From assembly GCA_013399875.1 (NCBI GenBank), contig VXAZ01002135.1, positions 1-64,000 on the forward strand: DNA of 64,000 bases, read 5' to 3'. Each line of letters opens with the position of its first letter. The stretch's first letter is position 1. The notes beneath the pieces were generated by a model that did not search any database, was not told the DNA's origin, and saw nothing but the letters and a program-made list of their open reading frames with translations. Below, piece by piece: positions 36,627-50,963 of this stretch. A program made the position numbers and the translations under genes. The DNA comes from Gymnorhina tibicen (Eukaryota; Chordata; Aves; Passeriformes; Artamidae).

Positions 36627-39600
36627 CAATATTAACACAAAATATTATTGCCACAGTTGTGCTGAAAAATGTAAACTGAAGATAATTTAACATTTGCAAT
36701 TTCCTCTTAGGGCCAGTGGTATCAGGCTACATTATTCTGATATTTCTATAAATGATGGTGACATGTACTATAGGACAACCCATCAGGTTAAAAAAGATAA
36801 AAAAGAGGATTATTGTTCTCTCTAAAAAAGATTTTTATGATGGGTGAGGTTATTCATTGATTTGAGTTTATTTTAGATCAGAGCTGGTCAAGGGAACCCT
36901 GTCTAGTCCATATCTTACAATATGTACAGCACAGATGATAAATTGAGAATTCACATTACTTTGCCAGGAACCCTCTGAAGTATATCAGTTGTTGTGAGAC
37001 TACACCAACTATTGGCCCTTGTGTGGAAGGGAACTACAGTCTCAGAGACGGACCAAAGCTATGATCAACAGTGACGTTTCTTGTCTGCTGAACAGAAAGG
37101 ACATGTTTCAAGAAGCATCTGACACAGTGTTCCTACAGTAGGAAAAATAGCAAACATGCATGATGAAAGCTATTTTTAAAAATGGCAGTGTGAGATAAAT
37201 AGGATGGTGATTCAACACTTAATCATTTAGTGTAATTTTCCCACTCTCTTCACTAAGTACTTTATTTATTTTGAGCCTACTCAGCTTTGCCAAAAAGTTG
37301 TTTTTCCTAATTTGTCTGTCATTAGTTTTAAGTCATTGTAAATTTAAATTGTCTTTAAATTCACTTTAAAGAGAATCAACTATATTTTAAAGCATAAATA
37401 TGGAATTGCTTATTATATTCTATGTACACAAAGTCATTGCAAATGAAACAAGAATCAGATTCTTTGGCTAGGAAGTGAGTTGTGGGTGTTTTTCCCAGTC
37501 AGTCTGGCACTTAATTTTAGCCATTATGCACATATAAATAATGCTATGCATTGACAGAATATAGGTGCCACAAGAGATTAAGGAATAGAAGGTATTCTTG
37601 TAGTGTTTTTTCTTCTTTTAAAACCTTGTGTCCCTTTGAAAATAGCTCCTGTGGTAATTACTGAACATAGGGCATGTAGCAGGGTGATTTGTCATCAAGA
37701 ATGATTTGAGGGAAGCAGCTGACTGAATAGACTTTAGACTTTATGTTTTTTGACAGGATCCTCACAATTAGCTTCTTATTAAACTGGTAAAGAACTTTAC
37801 ATTTGAAAACATGTTTGAGGATGTGATTTTGAGGCCCTTCGCCTTGTTGCTACTGCAAATGTTGAAAAATCTCTTCCTGTGATTAGAAAACTTATTCGAC
37901 ATGCTACCACTGTGTGGTTAGGAAAAAAGTAGCACACAGAAACACGACAGACTAGGGTTATCAGAATTGCCCTTCTATCTATGAAATAAGTTTAGATCGT
38001 TCAGTTGCCAATACAAATCCTTTGCTTGCAGATTTTATTTCACCTCTGTCAACTAAGAAGGCCTTCACAGACACAAGTGATACTTCATTTTCCATCAAAA
38101 ATGCCCATTTCCTCTTCATATCAAAGCCTAAACAAAAGGTGAGATGAGCTGATACAGTGCCAATGTTTTTCTGATTAAGTTTCTTTGTTTGCCATTAGTT
38201 TTTAAGGTTTAAGAAATAACATCACTGTTCCATATTTCTCTGAAAAAGTCCTGTCAAAATGCAGACTTCACTGGTGCACAGCCCTACTTATACACTGGAA
38301 ATTAAGCCAAATACCTTTTTTCTAAGTCCTTATATTAGAGGGAATGGTTTCAAGATTCTTATTCTTTAACTTGTCAGAAAATTGGACAAAATGACTACTA
38401 AAATAATGTTGGTATTGAACATATTAGCTGCTGTTTTGGTTGCCATATTATTTTCAAAAAATTAAAACAAACAAAACAAAAACAATCCACAAAACCAAAA
38501 TAAGAATGGGATTTAAGAGATTTAGCACCAATGATTCATGCTACAGACTTTTAGTGTGATCTTTAGGAAAGCCTTAAAGTGCTTTTCCTTTACTTTCTTA
38601 TTACTACGGTAGAAATGCCTAATAGGTAAGTCGTTCAGGTAGGCTAAATTTGTCAGATTTTTATAAACCACCTAAAAAGTGTTTCAATGTCATCTGCTGG
38701 AGGTTCTAGAACACAGATTCAGTATAAGGGTATTTATTGTATGTTCATCAGCTAAACTGTTTCCTCTGCAATTAAGCAAAGAAAACTTGGAAAAACACTT
38801 TAATTAAAAAAAAAAAGAACTTGTTGCTGTTACACTACTGCATTTTGCAGTTAACTGTACCTTCCCAAATGTCAAATCTAGGTTGAAGTGATAATGATTG
38901 TTCAGGACCAGTTACCTATAAGTAACTGACATGTAAGCAGCAACATTAAAGGAAGGCCAGATAATGAAAGCTAGCAACAGTTGATGGAACACTCCTAAAT
39001 TTTTTGTGATGAACTTGCACATCTGGATTTTAATTTCTTTATTTTCAGCATTTTCTCAGTCTAGAAAATTAAGCCACAAGGCAAGAGATATTGCACATCA
39101 CATTTCATGTGTCAAAATCTCAGTGTCTTAGTGTGTTTTCCCACATTTCATTCTTTCTGCAATGTAGCAAAAACTGAACTAAATGTTAGAGGTCTTGCAT
39201 TCTGGTCATTCCCCTGCCACAGGCGAAACATTTTGCTAGTGTTCATTAGCCAATTCAGACAGCTATTATTGTTATATACTATAAGGATGCAGAAAGCAGA
39301 GCCCTCGGGAACTGTGTGGTGCAACAGTACACTGGTTCAGAACTTCTACTGTTGTGCTGACACTTATCCATATCTATTTGTCCATAAAAGGTTATGTAGG
39401 AAAGGCAATGCTGGAAATGAACAGAAGTGCTAGGGGAGGTTCAATCCCAGCTAGGTATGTGGGTAGCCATTAGTGCCAGCTCAATCACCTAGTCAGAAAA
39501 ATCCAATAGTGTTTGTTGATTGATCCATTACGTAGGAGAAGGAAATCTGACCTTAGAGGACTTTAGAGGATATTTTATTCTCCCGGTGGCATATGCACAT

Positions 39601-42600
39601 GGTAAGATATCTATGGTGAAAGAAACCTTATGGCAGGTGTGTCATTGCGAAAGTCCCTCTCCAGAGTCACTAATGAAAATCTCAGCCTTGCTCTTCATTA
39701 GGATTTTTACAGAGTGCTGCAAAGACAGGAGAAGAACAGAATTTGATTTGGTGTAATCACAGTGTAGTGAGGGGCTACATATTTACCTGGGAACGTACCA
39801 GATGAGATGTTATCTTTTAAAGCCTGACTGGTCTTTTACAAAGTCTGGCAGCTGATCACAGAGATCTCAATGAAGGCAGAAGTAGTTTTCCAGCAGCATT
39901 TCTCCAGGGTACAGGACAATTTCACCAGCAGCTGTTCATCCCCGAAACATTGTGAGCCTGGGACCATGCACATGGGCCTCTAGAGTGGATGAATGAATGA
40001 TGTATTAGGGGTGTACTGTGCTCATGACATGCAGGTCTCTGCTTCTGGAAGTTGTTGCAAGGATTACACACCAATGAGGACCTTCTGTATATCTCGTGTT
40101 ACAAAAAGCCTATTTGAACAAATTATTTTAGAAGTTTTTAAATTGGAAAATTAGTTTTATGTATATATGTATACATGGACATTCATACTTTTGTTTTTCT
40201 TTCCAAATGTCACAGCCACGGAATTTAACATCATGCTCAGTGAGTCATGGTTGATTTATTTCATTTTTCTGGATAGAAATAGCAAGACCAATTTTTTTTT
40301 ACTGTCTAGCTGCTTTAGAATTAGGATGGCATATATCTGAGGCTGTTCAGTGCTTTGGATGCTAAAGAAAGTCCCAAGAGATGAATTCATGGGTAGAGGG
40401 CGGGTAAGGCAGTCAAAACCACATGACAAATTAATTTGTCAGAAGGTCATTTATCACCTGATTGTGCAATTTTTCACATGGCTCTCACCCTTCCAAAGAG
40501 CTGTAAATGTTTACATGTATAAAGTAGTGGGAATGTTCTGTCCACATAAGAGGAATTCTTCTTTACACATCCACCTCAGATGTTTTCTTCCATTTCTGTA
40601 AGATTTCGCTTCAAAATAGAGTTTTAATTGTGTTGGCTGTAAGTGAATGCAAACTTAGTATGGAACTAGTAAACAGAAGGATCCTTATCTTTCAAGAATG
40701 ACACTAGTTGATTTGTTTTCCTTGTTCCATCTAGTATCTGTGGACACATTTACATAATTAATTATTCACAGACAGTTGTTTGACAGTCCCAAAAGTTAAG
40801 CTCCTTCTCCGAAGATCATTATGCTTTTGAAGATAAAGCCACAAAAAACAATGAAGACACAAAATTCCACCAGCTCAATAAATGCTGCAAAAAAGGCAGA
40901 GACAAAAATGTTCAGCACAGATATGTATTTCACCATTTCTTCCATAATCCAAAGTTCAGTGTTAAGTATGAGACATAAGACATGTACCCCTGTAAGCAAT
41001 TTTTCCGTTGTTCTAGATGATGGGAAGAGGACAAACTCGGTTTTTACATAAAAAGTGAACAAAGCACTGTCTGTGACTGAGTCTAAATACTGTGGTTTCA
41101 ACAGCTGATTGACTGTGATGGAGCAGTATTTGAAGTGGCAAAGGAGACTGACGGGGAAAAAACTCTTCCAAAAATATTTTAAATTCAATAGAAATGACTG
41201 AGAATCAAGGAAAAGTGTTGTAAAACTCTTGGAACTGAGATGTGGTAATAAGATTATGACCTCAAGCAGACAGGGTTGTGTAGGATCATAAAAGTTCCTA
41301 GCCTGAGGTAGAAACACTGTCCCGTGTCCTTTTGCATGTCTGTAGGCTATTTTTTCTAGATACTTGCAAAAATGATAAACGTTCTCCTAATGTTCTCCGT
41401 CTCAAAGGTTATGCAACAGAAAGTCTAAATTATCAGGTGCTGATATGTGTACTTTTGACAACTGCTATTACTTATTTATAAAAATATGTGATTTCAGTAT
41501 TTCCTAGAAGAAAATGGCTAAGCTATTGACCCCATTAGTATCTGAATATGCTATAATATTACTACTATTATGTTAATATTAATATTTATATGATTGTTAC
41601 AGTGGTATGTTCACTGTATTTATTCTCATGAGAGGTATCCTAGAGGTCAGCTGCAGGAGATGTGTTTTTGAAATTTGCTTCAGAAATTCAGTGCCTAAAG
41701 ACTCTCAAGAAATAGTAATATTTTATTTATTGTATATTTTTAGTTGAAAATGGCCATTAAAAACATCCTGAAATGACTAAAGAATGGGTGTGTGGGGATT
41801 TCACAAGTGGAATTATGTCTAAGATGAAGAGTGGATGGAGCTACTCACTCTGATCTGATTTAATATGGTGCATGAAGTCCTAGTAAAGGTATCTACACAT
41901 TAAATGTGCTATTATTAGCCAATACATTTTAAAGGAAAGTAAGATATACTGCACAATGCTTTCCCTGTGTAGAAGTAACAGGAATTAGTAGAGAAATAAA
42001 TAAATGTTTTTATAAGGGAAATGTAAGAGGCTAGGGCAGCTGGAAATCACAAATTTACTTAGTGGTTCATGGAACTGAAAATACAGCTATGTCACTGGTC
42101 TTAAAAATAGCTGGAATTTCCCTTGCATATCTAAGTATCCTAAGAGAAATAACAACACTCCCATTTAATCATACAGTTTCTCCTTTACCCATGTGGGTAT
42201 CCCACTGAAATTTTTAAGTCATATGCAAGTACAGTTGAATGCTGGGCACATATCGGTCTTTGGTAGATGAAAGGAGTCGCACTAAGTTCTTGGTTTCTCT
42301 AGCCCAAATATCATAGTGTAAAATAGAAACTACAAATAATTTAGGGCTTTTAAAAATGTGATAATTAAATTCAAAAATCATTATATAATAAGCCTCTTAT
42401 TGGTGATGTAGATGTTGTTCTTCAAATAATATGTCAAAACACACAGCAAACTAGACACAGGCACACTGTCTAGTTTAGGAGTTAATGTAGACTGAAGATT
42501 GTAAATTAGGCTGAAAAAAAGTTACTAAATACACCAACGAACTCAGAAGTTTAATGGAATGGTTTAGCTAAACGGTTTGAAATTATTGAAGAAAATTAAT

Positions 42601-45081
42601 GTCTCACCTGTATCTATAAAATTTTAGGAAATGTAAATTTTTTTTTAAAATAAGCTTTTTTTCATCTAGTTGTACATGTCTTGGAAAGGATGCCTGTAGC
42701 TCATCAGTCCTCCCAAAGTCATAACTACTGTTCAAAAGCACATTGTAATCCCTGCATGACTTTTAGTCTAAATATAATCAGACATCATCTCCTGCTATTG
42801 ACAGCCAACTAGGGAAATGACACCAAGGCCCTTGCAAATGTCCCTGAGATCCTGACAGATATTGTTAGAATATGAGCTCCAGATTGATCCCTGAATGTAG
42901 AAACACAGCTGCAAAGACCAAGAGTGTGCAATAGCTCTTTGGTTCCTGTGGGCAGCTTTTGTTTTTTCAAACCTAGAAAAGATACCAAACAAGAAAAGAT
43001 GCTATACTCTTTTGTGCTGTTACTGTGAACCAAAAGGGCATTCTCCACACCTCTGCAGCTCATGGCACTTTTCACTTTAAAATAGACACCATATTACCAT
43101 TTGAAAAAAAAATAAAATTAAAAGGGAACAGATGCAGGGCTGCCACATTCTTCAGGCTCAGATTTGTAGCAATGAAACTCGTGCAATTAAGACACCAGTT
43201 ACTGATTCTTTTCCTTTTCTAAATGACTTAAGCGGGTCATTCACTGAGCAAGGATTTCTCTACTAATCTCATGAAAGTGGAACCCCTTGCCTTAAATCTA
43301 ATGCAGATAAGTAGAACCAGTAATATCTAACTATCTAATGTGCACCTGAGAACTGCTCCACTGCAAGGACTTTTCCTTTAAGTACATTGAATAGGGCACG
43401 TAAAAAAACCTTCTATCTTCATTAATTGGCTCTGTATGGGGCAATTTACACCTTATGTGGAGACAATTTTTCCTCATGAGAAAGCTGATTAAATTACAGC
43501 TCATTAACAAGAATACCTTTGTTACTGAAGCTTTCAGTTAACCATAGGTAAGGTTCACTGTGACCTAATTCTATTGCTTTTAGAATTCTCAGACTTCTCG
43601 TTTTTATTTGAGTACCTACCTTACATATGATTGGCTGCATGATAAGACAGTCTCACAGTCTAATTTTAGATTGGAAGATGTAGGTTTTCTTCTGTGAGAA
43701 ATAAATTCAAAAATAACTTTTTAGATCATAAGATGCTGGCAAGTTTATGGAAATAGCTCACATTTCCATTCTAGCGGTTGAGAAAAGGGAAAAGTAATCT
43801 TGAGCATTTATAACTGTGTTCTGATTCTTTGTATTCAGATGAATACATATTTTTTCTGTCTCTGGCCCCAAAGGAGTTCTTTCTCAGGAAGTTTTTCCAT
43901 TGCTTGTATTGTCAAAAGCAGTACTTCCTTCTGGAAGATTCTGTAGAATTGAATGGAAATTGAAAAGAAAGGTTTTAGAGAAATAGAATGAGTTTTAAAG
44001 CAATTTCTGTGAAATTCTAAATAGTTTTATACAGAATTATTCATCATATAATTTTTTGCTTGCCTGTAAAATCCTGTAGGATGAATATAATTTTCTACCA
44101 CAGATTGGCCAGAAAATTCTGAAGAGACAGCAGTATATATTAATTGCTATTGGCTTTTTTTCCTCTCTGTTATAGAGAAATGAACTTTATGTAAGTTACT
44201 GACAGGTATTATTTACAGATTCCTAAAGTATTGCATCACCACGCAGCTTTGGATTTCTGGAGATTTCTAAACAAATGCTACCTTTTTTCTAGCAGAAAAG
44301 GATTCTATTCAGTGATTAGACAATGGTATTGTTATGTCTGCAGGCACCAAATGATCTAACTGTGCAATGAAAGATGTGATCCAAATACAAGACATCTTTC
44401 TGACATCTTTCTTTGGTGCTCCTTGAGTTATTCTACAAGCAAACTTAAAATGGCACTTTTTACATGATCGACACGAACTGATCTGCCACCAGAGCAATGA
44501 GGCTTATTCAGACAATAATTCAGAGATCTATATTTAAATTGATTGTCTTACTTCGAGGCTTTTTCTTCCTTCAGATTTCACAATTTGGATTTTCAACTTG
44601 GTGCTTGCATGTAACCAGCTGAATACAGAATGCATAAATTACACGTCAACCTAGACATGTGCTTCAGCATGATGGAAGAACTAATTCAGGTCAAGGTACT
44701 GAACCGGTCCTGGTACAAGGTACTAGTCAAGGATTAGTATTACCACAAACTTTGTCCTAATATGCAAAAACTAATTAAAATTGTCATTCTTTTACAAAAT
44801 TTTTTATGAACTAAGATTTAATCTATAATTGTACTGCCGAACTGTGGAAATGTTACCAGAGAAAACTTCTATTTGCTAGGCAATATTCCTAAATAACACA
44901 TCAACATCAAGTCCCATAAAAGAAAGCAAGATTATACATGTGCTCAAATCTAGTAGTGCCTGCTGAATTGTGGCTCACTGAATGGGTGCCTTGACTATCA
45001 TGTTGTGTGGCAAAAAATATATACCTCATGGCCTTTTCAAAGATTATAAAACAGAGCTTTTTTTTGGTAGCAGATGTCACG

Positions 45082-45086
45082 NNNNN
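45082..45086. other. 5-N assembly gap
   Basis: Five N bases in otherwise ordinary sequence (...gatgtcacg NNNNN agagttc...). The flanks are not repetitive, so the cause is not visible here. Confidence 0.98.
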
Positions 45087-46620
45087 AGAGTTCTTTTGAA
45101 CCTTAAGGAATGAAATAAAATGGCTTGCCTAGTGAGCAGGTGGTTATTCCTGTGAATTCAAATGTAACTATTATAAAGGAAAGCTTGATTCTCAATGTCA
45201 GGATTTAAGTATCTTAATTAATGACATTGAAAACTAAAAGGATTTAATTTTATTTGTTTTCTTGTCTGGTCTGCTTAGGAGGAGCTGTTTTGTTTAGTTT
45301 TTTACTGCTGCAAGCTGGATTTCTCAAGTGCACCACACCATCCGGTAACACCAAGGCCAGAAAATATCTCATTGCAGTTGCCTTTTCTTAACACAAACAA
45401 GATTGTGCTTCATCACAGCAGTAACAGACATTAGGAAGTCCACTTTATACAGGACATGGGAGGGAATAAACAAACAATTCTTTTATGTCTCTAAATCTCA
45501 TTATTCTTTCCATTAGCTTTCAGTTTTTACCTGGTGGCATGTCCATGGTTGCTTTAATCACAAATTATTTTTAGGAATTTATTATCCCCAAATTGTCCAC
45601 GGAGAGTATGTCTTCCTTCACATATTGATTATTTTTCTTTATGCTTCACTTATGACTAGCTGTGGTTTGTTAGGCTCATGAATCTAGAAACCCATGTAGA
45701 GAGTAATAAAGACTTGGATAATTAAGCCTAACATGGAACCACACTGGTGGCAGTGACAGCTGTCCATATAGCCTGCCTACCCGTGTAAGCTGAAACTTAA
45801 GAGAGCAGAGTTACAAGGCAGAAAAGAAAATGGCATTTATGTTTTCTGCTTGTAGGGATGAGAAAGGCAAGATGTTGCTTATACTTAGTTATGCAGGTGT
45901 TCAAAATGCAAGTTTTCAGCAGTCTTTTTTCTGATTTCCATGCCCAGCTATTCTTTAGCATGTCCTTGACCTCCTTAGAGTGGGATACAGAGCAAAATAA
46001 GCCATTAATCTTGCTCGTAGATTAAGAAAAATATAAGTACGGATCAGAAATGTTACAGGACAAAACAGAAAACTGTTGGCTGTAGAAAATGAAGACTTCA
46101 GTTTGTTTCGAGGGATTAACACAAGAGCAAGACACATGTTGGTCAACAGTTTTTCAATGCCTGGCACTTACGTTCAGGATAATACCCAAGACAGCAAAAG
46201 GACCAGTTGAGCCTTTCCAGAGTTACGGTACTGCCCACTGGGAAGAAAAACTGTTAAGTTAGACATAGGAACTGACATCTTTTTGTCACTCACTCTAAGT
46301 GTCCTGGCACCCCGCTGAACTGAAAAGGACAATGACAATTGCCTTCTTTCTCAGAAAGCTCTCTGCTATGCTACAGCCACATCCAACAACTTAGGGCCTT
46401 GCCTGTAGATGTGAGGAGAGTCAAGCTCAGAGTGTACATGAATGAAATACCTGTACACACATATGTAACTTTGTGCATATAAGATCACGTGTGTTGGATT
46501 TGTTACGTTCTTTTATCTTACGAAGTTTTTACAGGCAGATTAGCACACATATGAAACTCTTGGGACCGTAGCTTGGTCCCCAACTGCTACCAATGCTCAG
46601 ACCATGGAAATAACCTCTCT

Positions 46621-46711
46621 AAAGAAACAAAAAAACAAAAAAAAACAAACCCCAAAACAAAAAACACCCCTAAAAATCTCACCAGAACAAACAAAACCAA
46701 AGCCAAAAAAG
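46621..46711. repeat. A-rich low-complexity tract with C interruptions
   Basis: About 90 bases dominated by A runs separated by C (caaaaaaac, aaccccaaaac). It might be the remnant tail of a retrocopy, but no parent sequence is visible on either side. The hydrophobic 71-codon minus-strand frame over it is a composition artefact. Confidence 0.7.
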
Positions 46712-48776
46712 CTAATAAAATTTTCTGATTAATTTTTTGCATTTTATGAGCTGGTAGCAGGAGAATGCAGGAGCAGAAAAAAACCTTTAGAAGGGAGTTC
46801 AAAAAGGCAATCTAAATCTGGAAAACAGTAAAGATACAAATGCTATGATGCTATTTTTGCAGTCTCTCGTAGAGTAGAAATGCACTTTGAGGTAACTCAG
46901 CCATTACCATCTATGTTTAATTATTCCTTTTCATAAAGAATTTCTGGTACATTAAGTGACTGTTTTAGACAGTGCAAAACCATTATTGTCCTTATCTCAT
47001 TGTTGCAAAAAAGGATGATGTCAAGAAGTTAGTCTTTCTCCACTCCTTGCCATTTAACACAGGGTTAACAACAAAGGTGTCTGACAATACTACGTGGTGT
47101 GTTTACTCACCTTGAATGAAACTAGTATGATAGTTTGACCCACTGAATTTTAAGTGGTTGGATTTGTGCAAAATAACATTAAATATTTTATGTATTTTGC
47201 ATAAGATGAATAAAAATGCATTCTGTAAAAATATGAAGGTTGAGTGCACTATTTGTTACTGTTACAGCACATTGACACATGCCCTAATATTGACATTGCA
47301 CTGTAACTGCAGAGTAGTAAAAAGAAATCTTGTAAGGATATATGTCATGGCACTCTCAAAATAACAAAAGCTATGTTAAAAGAAATGCTTTTCACATAAA
47401 TTTACTGGGTTGTTGCGTATCTTTTACTTTTTAAACTGTGTCAGAAAAATGAAAACGCAGCACTTCCTCCACTCTGAGATTTTGCTTTAGCAGTATTCAC
47501 TAGAAGAAGCAGTGCCCATTTATATACACACCATATTTTTAGTAAGATTATAACATTACATCACTCTTAGTTTCCTGCAGAAAAACAGAATTAATTAAAG
47601 ACATCCTTATTAGGAGAACTCCATATAATGACTCCATAGTTTTCAGCTCAAAAATCTGCTTGGTGTCATCTTTATTGCTGATTTTTTGACCATCCAAACA
47701 CAGACAGACAAAATTGCAGCCTCAGATCTGATTAATGAAATTCAGATTTATGACCAAGGAGGATAAGATTTCCTTATGCTGATCTAATTCTGTTTGTAGT
47801 TTGGTCTAAGGCCAAACTACACCTGTCACTCACTTTTAATATTTTTCTAATGAGGGAGAATTTTTCTAATGTTTTTAAACATTAAAACATTTTTCAATGT
47901 TTCAAAAAAGGTAAGATAGAGCAGATTTTACTTGAACTTCTAGGAATATAACTTCTGTAAATGGGAAACTCAGAACTTTAACACTTGTCAAAAAACTATT
48001 TGCTAGACAACAGCAATCCTTTCTGAAGTCCAAAATGCATGAAATTTTTTCCTCAATTTCATTCAAAATATAGAAAGTTATGCAGTAATGTCAATAGTAG
48101 AAAATATTTAACTACTGTAAATATGGACTACACTATAGAAAAAAAATAGAGCTGAGTTACAAAACATACCTCTGTAAAATTCCATGAAATTCCCTATTCC
48201 AATTGGAAATAATAAGATCATTGCAGACAACATTCTTCTCTTCATATAAATTGTTTTGATAATGTGTTCATCTGTGCTTGTAGTGGCTTCAGGGTTTTTA
48301 ATGATTTCTATGGAATTGAAACATGAAAACCTCCAACTATAGATTTTTATTTTGGTATAAAGACTTTATATTTTCCTAAAATATGCCTGGATTTACTTTG
48401 ACATTTTAAGTGAAAAGGTCATACAAGGTCAGTGGGATTTCAGTTTTTTGTAATTAGTTGTAACTGGAGGTAATATTCCTTCATTTTAGGAATGAAACCA
48501 AGTATTTAACAATGACCTCTTTTAAACTACATTATTTTGTTGGTCATGTGCAGGGAGGCAAATGCCATACTGCAAGAATACAGAAAAGATGAATTACCAA
48601 CAGTCATATGATATGTCAATTGCATAGGAAGAAATAAAAAAAATTAGGTCTATAGCACTCTTCCAAGTCCTTTGCTTCATTTTCAAACTCATTATTCACC
48701 TTGAAAAGTGCTTGAGTTGGAAGTACTTCTGGATTTTTTTTATTGCATTCATAATAGTGAAAAAAAAAGTAATTTT

Positions 48777-48821
48777 CATATGGCTCACAGAAAGCCATAT
48801 GTGTGTGTGTGTGTGTGTGTT
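48777..48821. repeat. Hairpin fused to a (TG)n microsatellite
   Basis: CATATGGCT (48777-48785) and AGCCATATG (48793-48801) form a perfect 9-bp stem with a 7-base loop. The right arm runs directly into about ten TG units (48800-48821). Confidence 0.9.
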
Positions 48822-50963
48822 TTCCAGGATTAAACTGTTTAGCAAGAGTTAAACAATAAATATATATATCTTCTTCCACTTCTTAACAAAATAAATAAGG
48901 GTGAATAAATAGCGGAAATCTGTTCCATTCTAACATTTAAAATGAGTCTCTGAGTGGACAAAAATAGGAGTATTTGGTAAAGGTTTTTTGTAAAGGAAGA
49001 GCAATGCTCCAATATTCACAGTACAAAAATGGACCAAACAGGAACAAATAGGAAAAGTGGATGAAAGACATGTTAGAATGAACTAGGGATCTTTCAAAAA
49101 CTAAATTTTAAACAGCATCCAAGAATGATACAGAAATTGGCAAAATTGTTGTTAAAGCCAGTTTTGATTAAGGTTCGAATAAACAGATCTTGCAATTTTT
49201 GGAGGTTCAGACTGGATGTAAGGTGGATGTTTGCCATGTAAATGAATTATTCATGTTCAAGGAGGGTATCTTGGCATAAACATTGGCTTCTGTCTCAACC
49301 ACACTGCATAGGCGGCTGGAATGAGTGAGTCACTGCATTTCTTCTTGGAAAAAAGGTTATGCTTCTTGTCTTAGGGCTAAGGGAAAACTTTTAGCTAAAT
49401 GATGGACAAAATAGGGGGTTTTTCAAGGGTTTATGAAGGCCAGCCCTGATGACACAAATAATAAGGTATATGGGTTAACTGGGAGAAGGAAAAATGGGCA
49501 CATTTACGTTATTAATCAAAATGTCAAGAATTAATGCAGACACTAAACAAGAATTTACATGTTTGCCAGCTTTTAGAGAACTAGTACACTTTATGAAAGG
49601 TATTCTTCTGCTGTGATTGACAAATATTCCTTTTCAGGAGAGTGAGAAAGAGAAGTTCAAGGCCAGAGGGAACCATTAAGTAAGTGCTTTAGGGCAAGAG
49701 ATGAAGATGAGATGTTTGCTACAGTAGAAACAGGTAACTATTGTTAGAACTCTTTTCTCTTTCAAATAAGTGTGCCAATTGAAAGTATTTGCCATGCTAG
49801 ATATCAGTAAAAATTAAAAATTCTGATCAAATTTTCAGTAAATTTTCCAAAGATGGTCACATAGCCAGGGTCTTATATTTTTTCCTTTCTATAACAAATA
49901 AATGAAGGAAATATGTTTATTTTATTTGCTTGTTTGTTTGTGTCCATAGAGTATTTTACTGCATGCATTTTAGCTTTGGGAAAATGGAAAATGTCAAATC
50001 TAATTGCCACTGATTCAGTTAAAGGATCATTTGGCATTCTCTGGTGCATCTAATGGAAGGACTGGGGGAGCCGCTCTGCAAGGACCTCTGTATTAATGAA
50101 ACCTTACTTTCAAAGATGGCAAAAATATTCACCTTTGAGTTAAATGATTCATCTTTAGAAAAATGATTGAAATACTTCATGCATCTCTGAACACAAGCTC
50201 TTCCAGCCTTTCTGTGTTTTTCTTTATTAATCCTTTACTGACCTTCAAGACAACTTTTTCATAGCTCATACATAAAGGGGAATAGCTAAAATTAACACTT
50301 GAAAAGGCATATAGCCAGGTGTTGTCACTAACTGATTGGGATAGATTTACACAGTATACAAGTATTTGGGACAGTGACTTCTGTTAAAAGTGATATGATT
50401 TGTGAAGCATAAGGGATCTATTTTCTGCCTTGTGCATAGACATTTATATACAAAGCTCCCTTCACAACAAATAAAGGGATTTTTCTATCTAAAACCTTGC
50501 ACATTCTTCTGAAACTGTACCAGATATTGTTGGCAGAAGATTTGATGATCTGATCTCTGAAACAAAAATAAGATTTAATGTGTTTCTGCACCTGGATTTT
50601 CCTTCTGTTCATACCATAGCCATCAGGTAGTAGTCATAGTCACAGTTAAATGACCTATTTGCAATAAAAATATACATAGTTTGCTCCTTTTTTTTTTTCC
50701 ACATTATATAAATGAAGACCTGCTTTTTGCAGAGGTGCATATGGAATTATATTTTGAGTGTTGCAACCTTGACTACTTCGTCTTCTATGTTATTTTCAAG
50801 TTAAATCTGATCTTGTCTGAAAACAAGGTTTTCTAGTAGGTATAATAAAAAGATGTCATGTCAGGAAGCACCAATACTGTCTGTCTACCTGTAGTCTAGA
50901 ACTCAGAGAAAGCAGTCTTAGGAGCACAGCATTAAGTCTGTGAAAAATGGTAAGGAAGATATA
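48822..50963. other. Unannotated stretch, no gene seen
   Basis: AT-rich sequence with a short T run near 50690. Open frames are below 70 codons. No repeat family recognised. Confidence 0.5.

Larger units (their letters stand above)
31623..40795. other. Long repeat-poor AT-rich stretch, no gene supported
   Basis: No CR1, LTR or microsatellite of note in about 9 kb. It contains two palindromes (32680-32711 and 36607-36626), listed separately. It also holds an exon-like segment at 35374-35549 with splice-site-like ends and an open frame, which is too uncertain to list as a gene. An 85-codon minus-strand frame at 33568-33825 lies in a GC-richer patch and has no known motif. Confidence 0.5.
40796..48776. 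other. Repeat-poor AT-rich stretch, no gene supported
   Basis: It begins with a 173-codon minus-strand open frame (40796-41317) whose product is rich in Phe, Leu and Ile and has hydrophobic segments near its C-terminus. It matches nothing I know and is within chance length. Bases 41550-41600 are AT-only low complexity. Bases 44391-44412 hold an 11-base tandem duplication next to a 9-bp inverted repeat. No repeat family or RNA gene was recognised. Confidence 0.5.

Noticed and set aside
44369..44412. Hairpin GAAAGATGT/ACATCTTTC as a microRNA precursor
   Set aside because: The stem is only 9 bp with a 14-base loop and does not extend; the nearby 11-base tandem duplication explains part of it.
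49170..49190. Possible tRNA B box (ggttcgaataa)
   Set aside because: The last positions do not fit and no acceptor stem or A box lies upstream.
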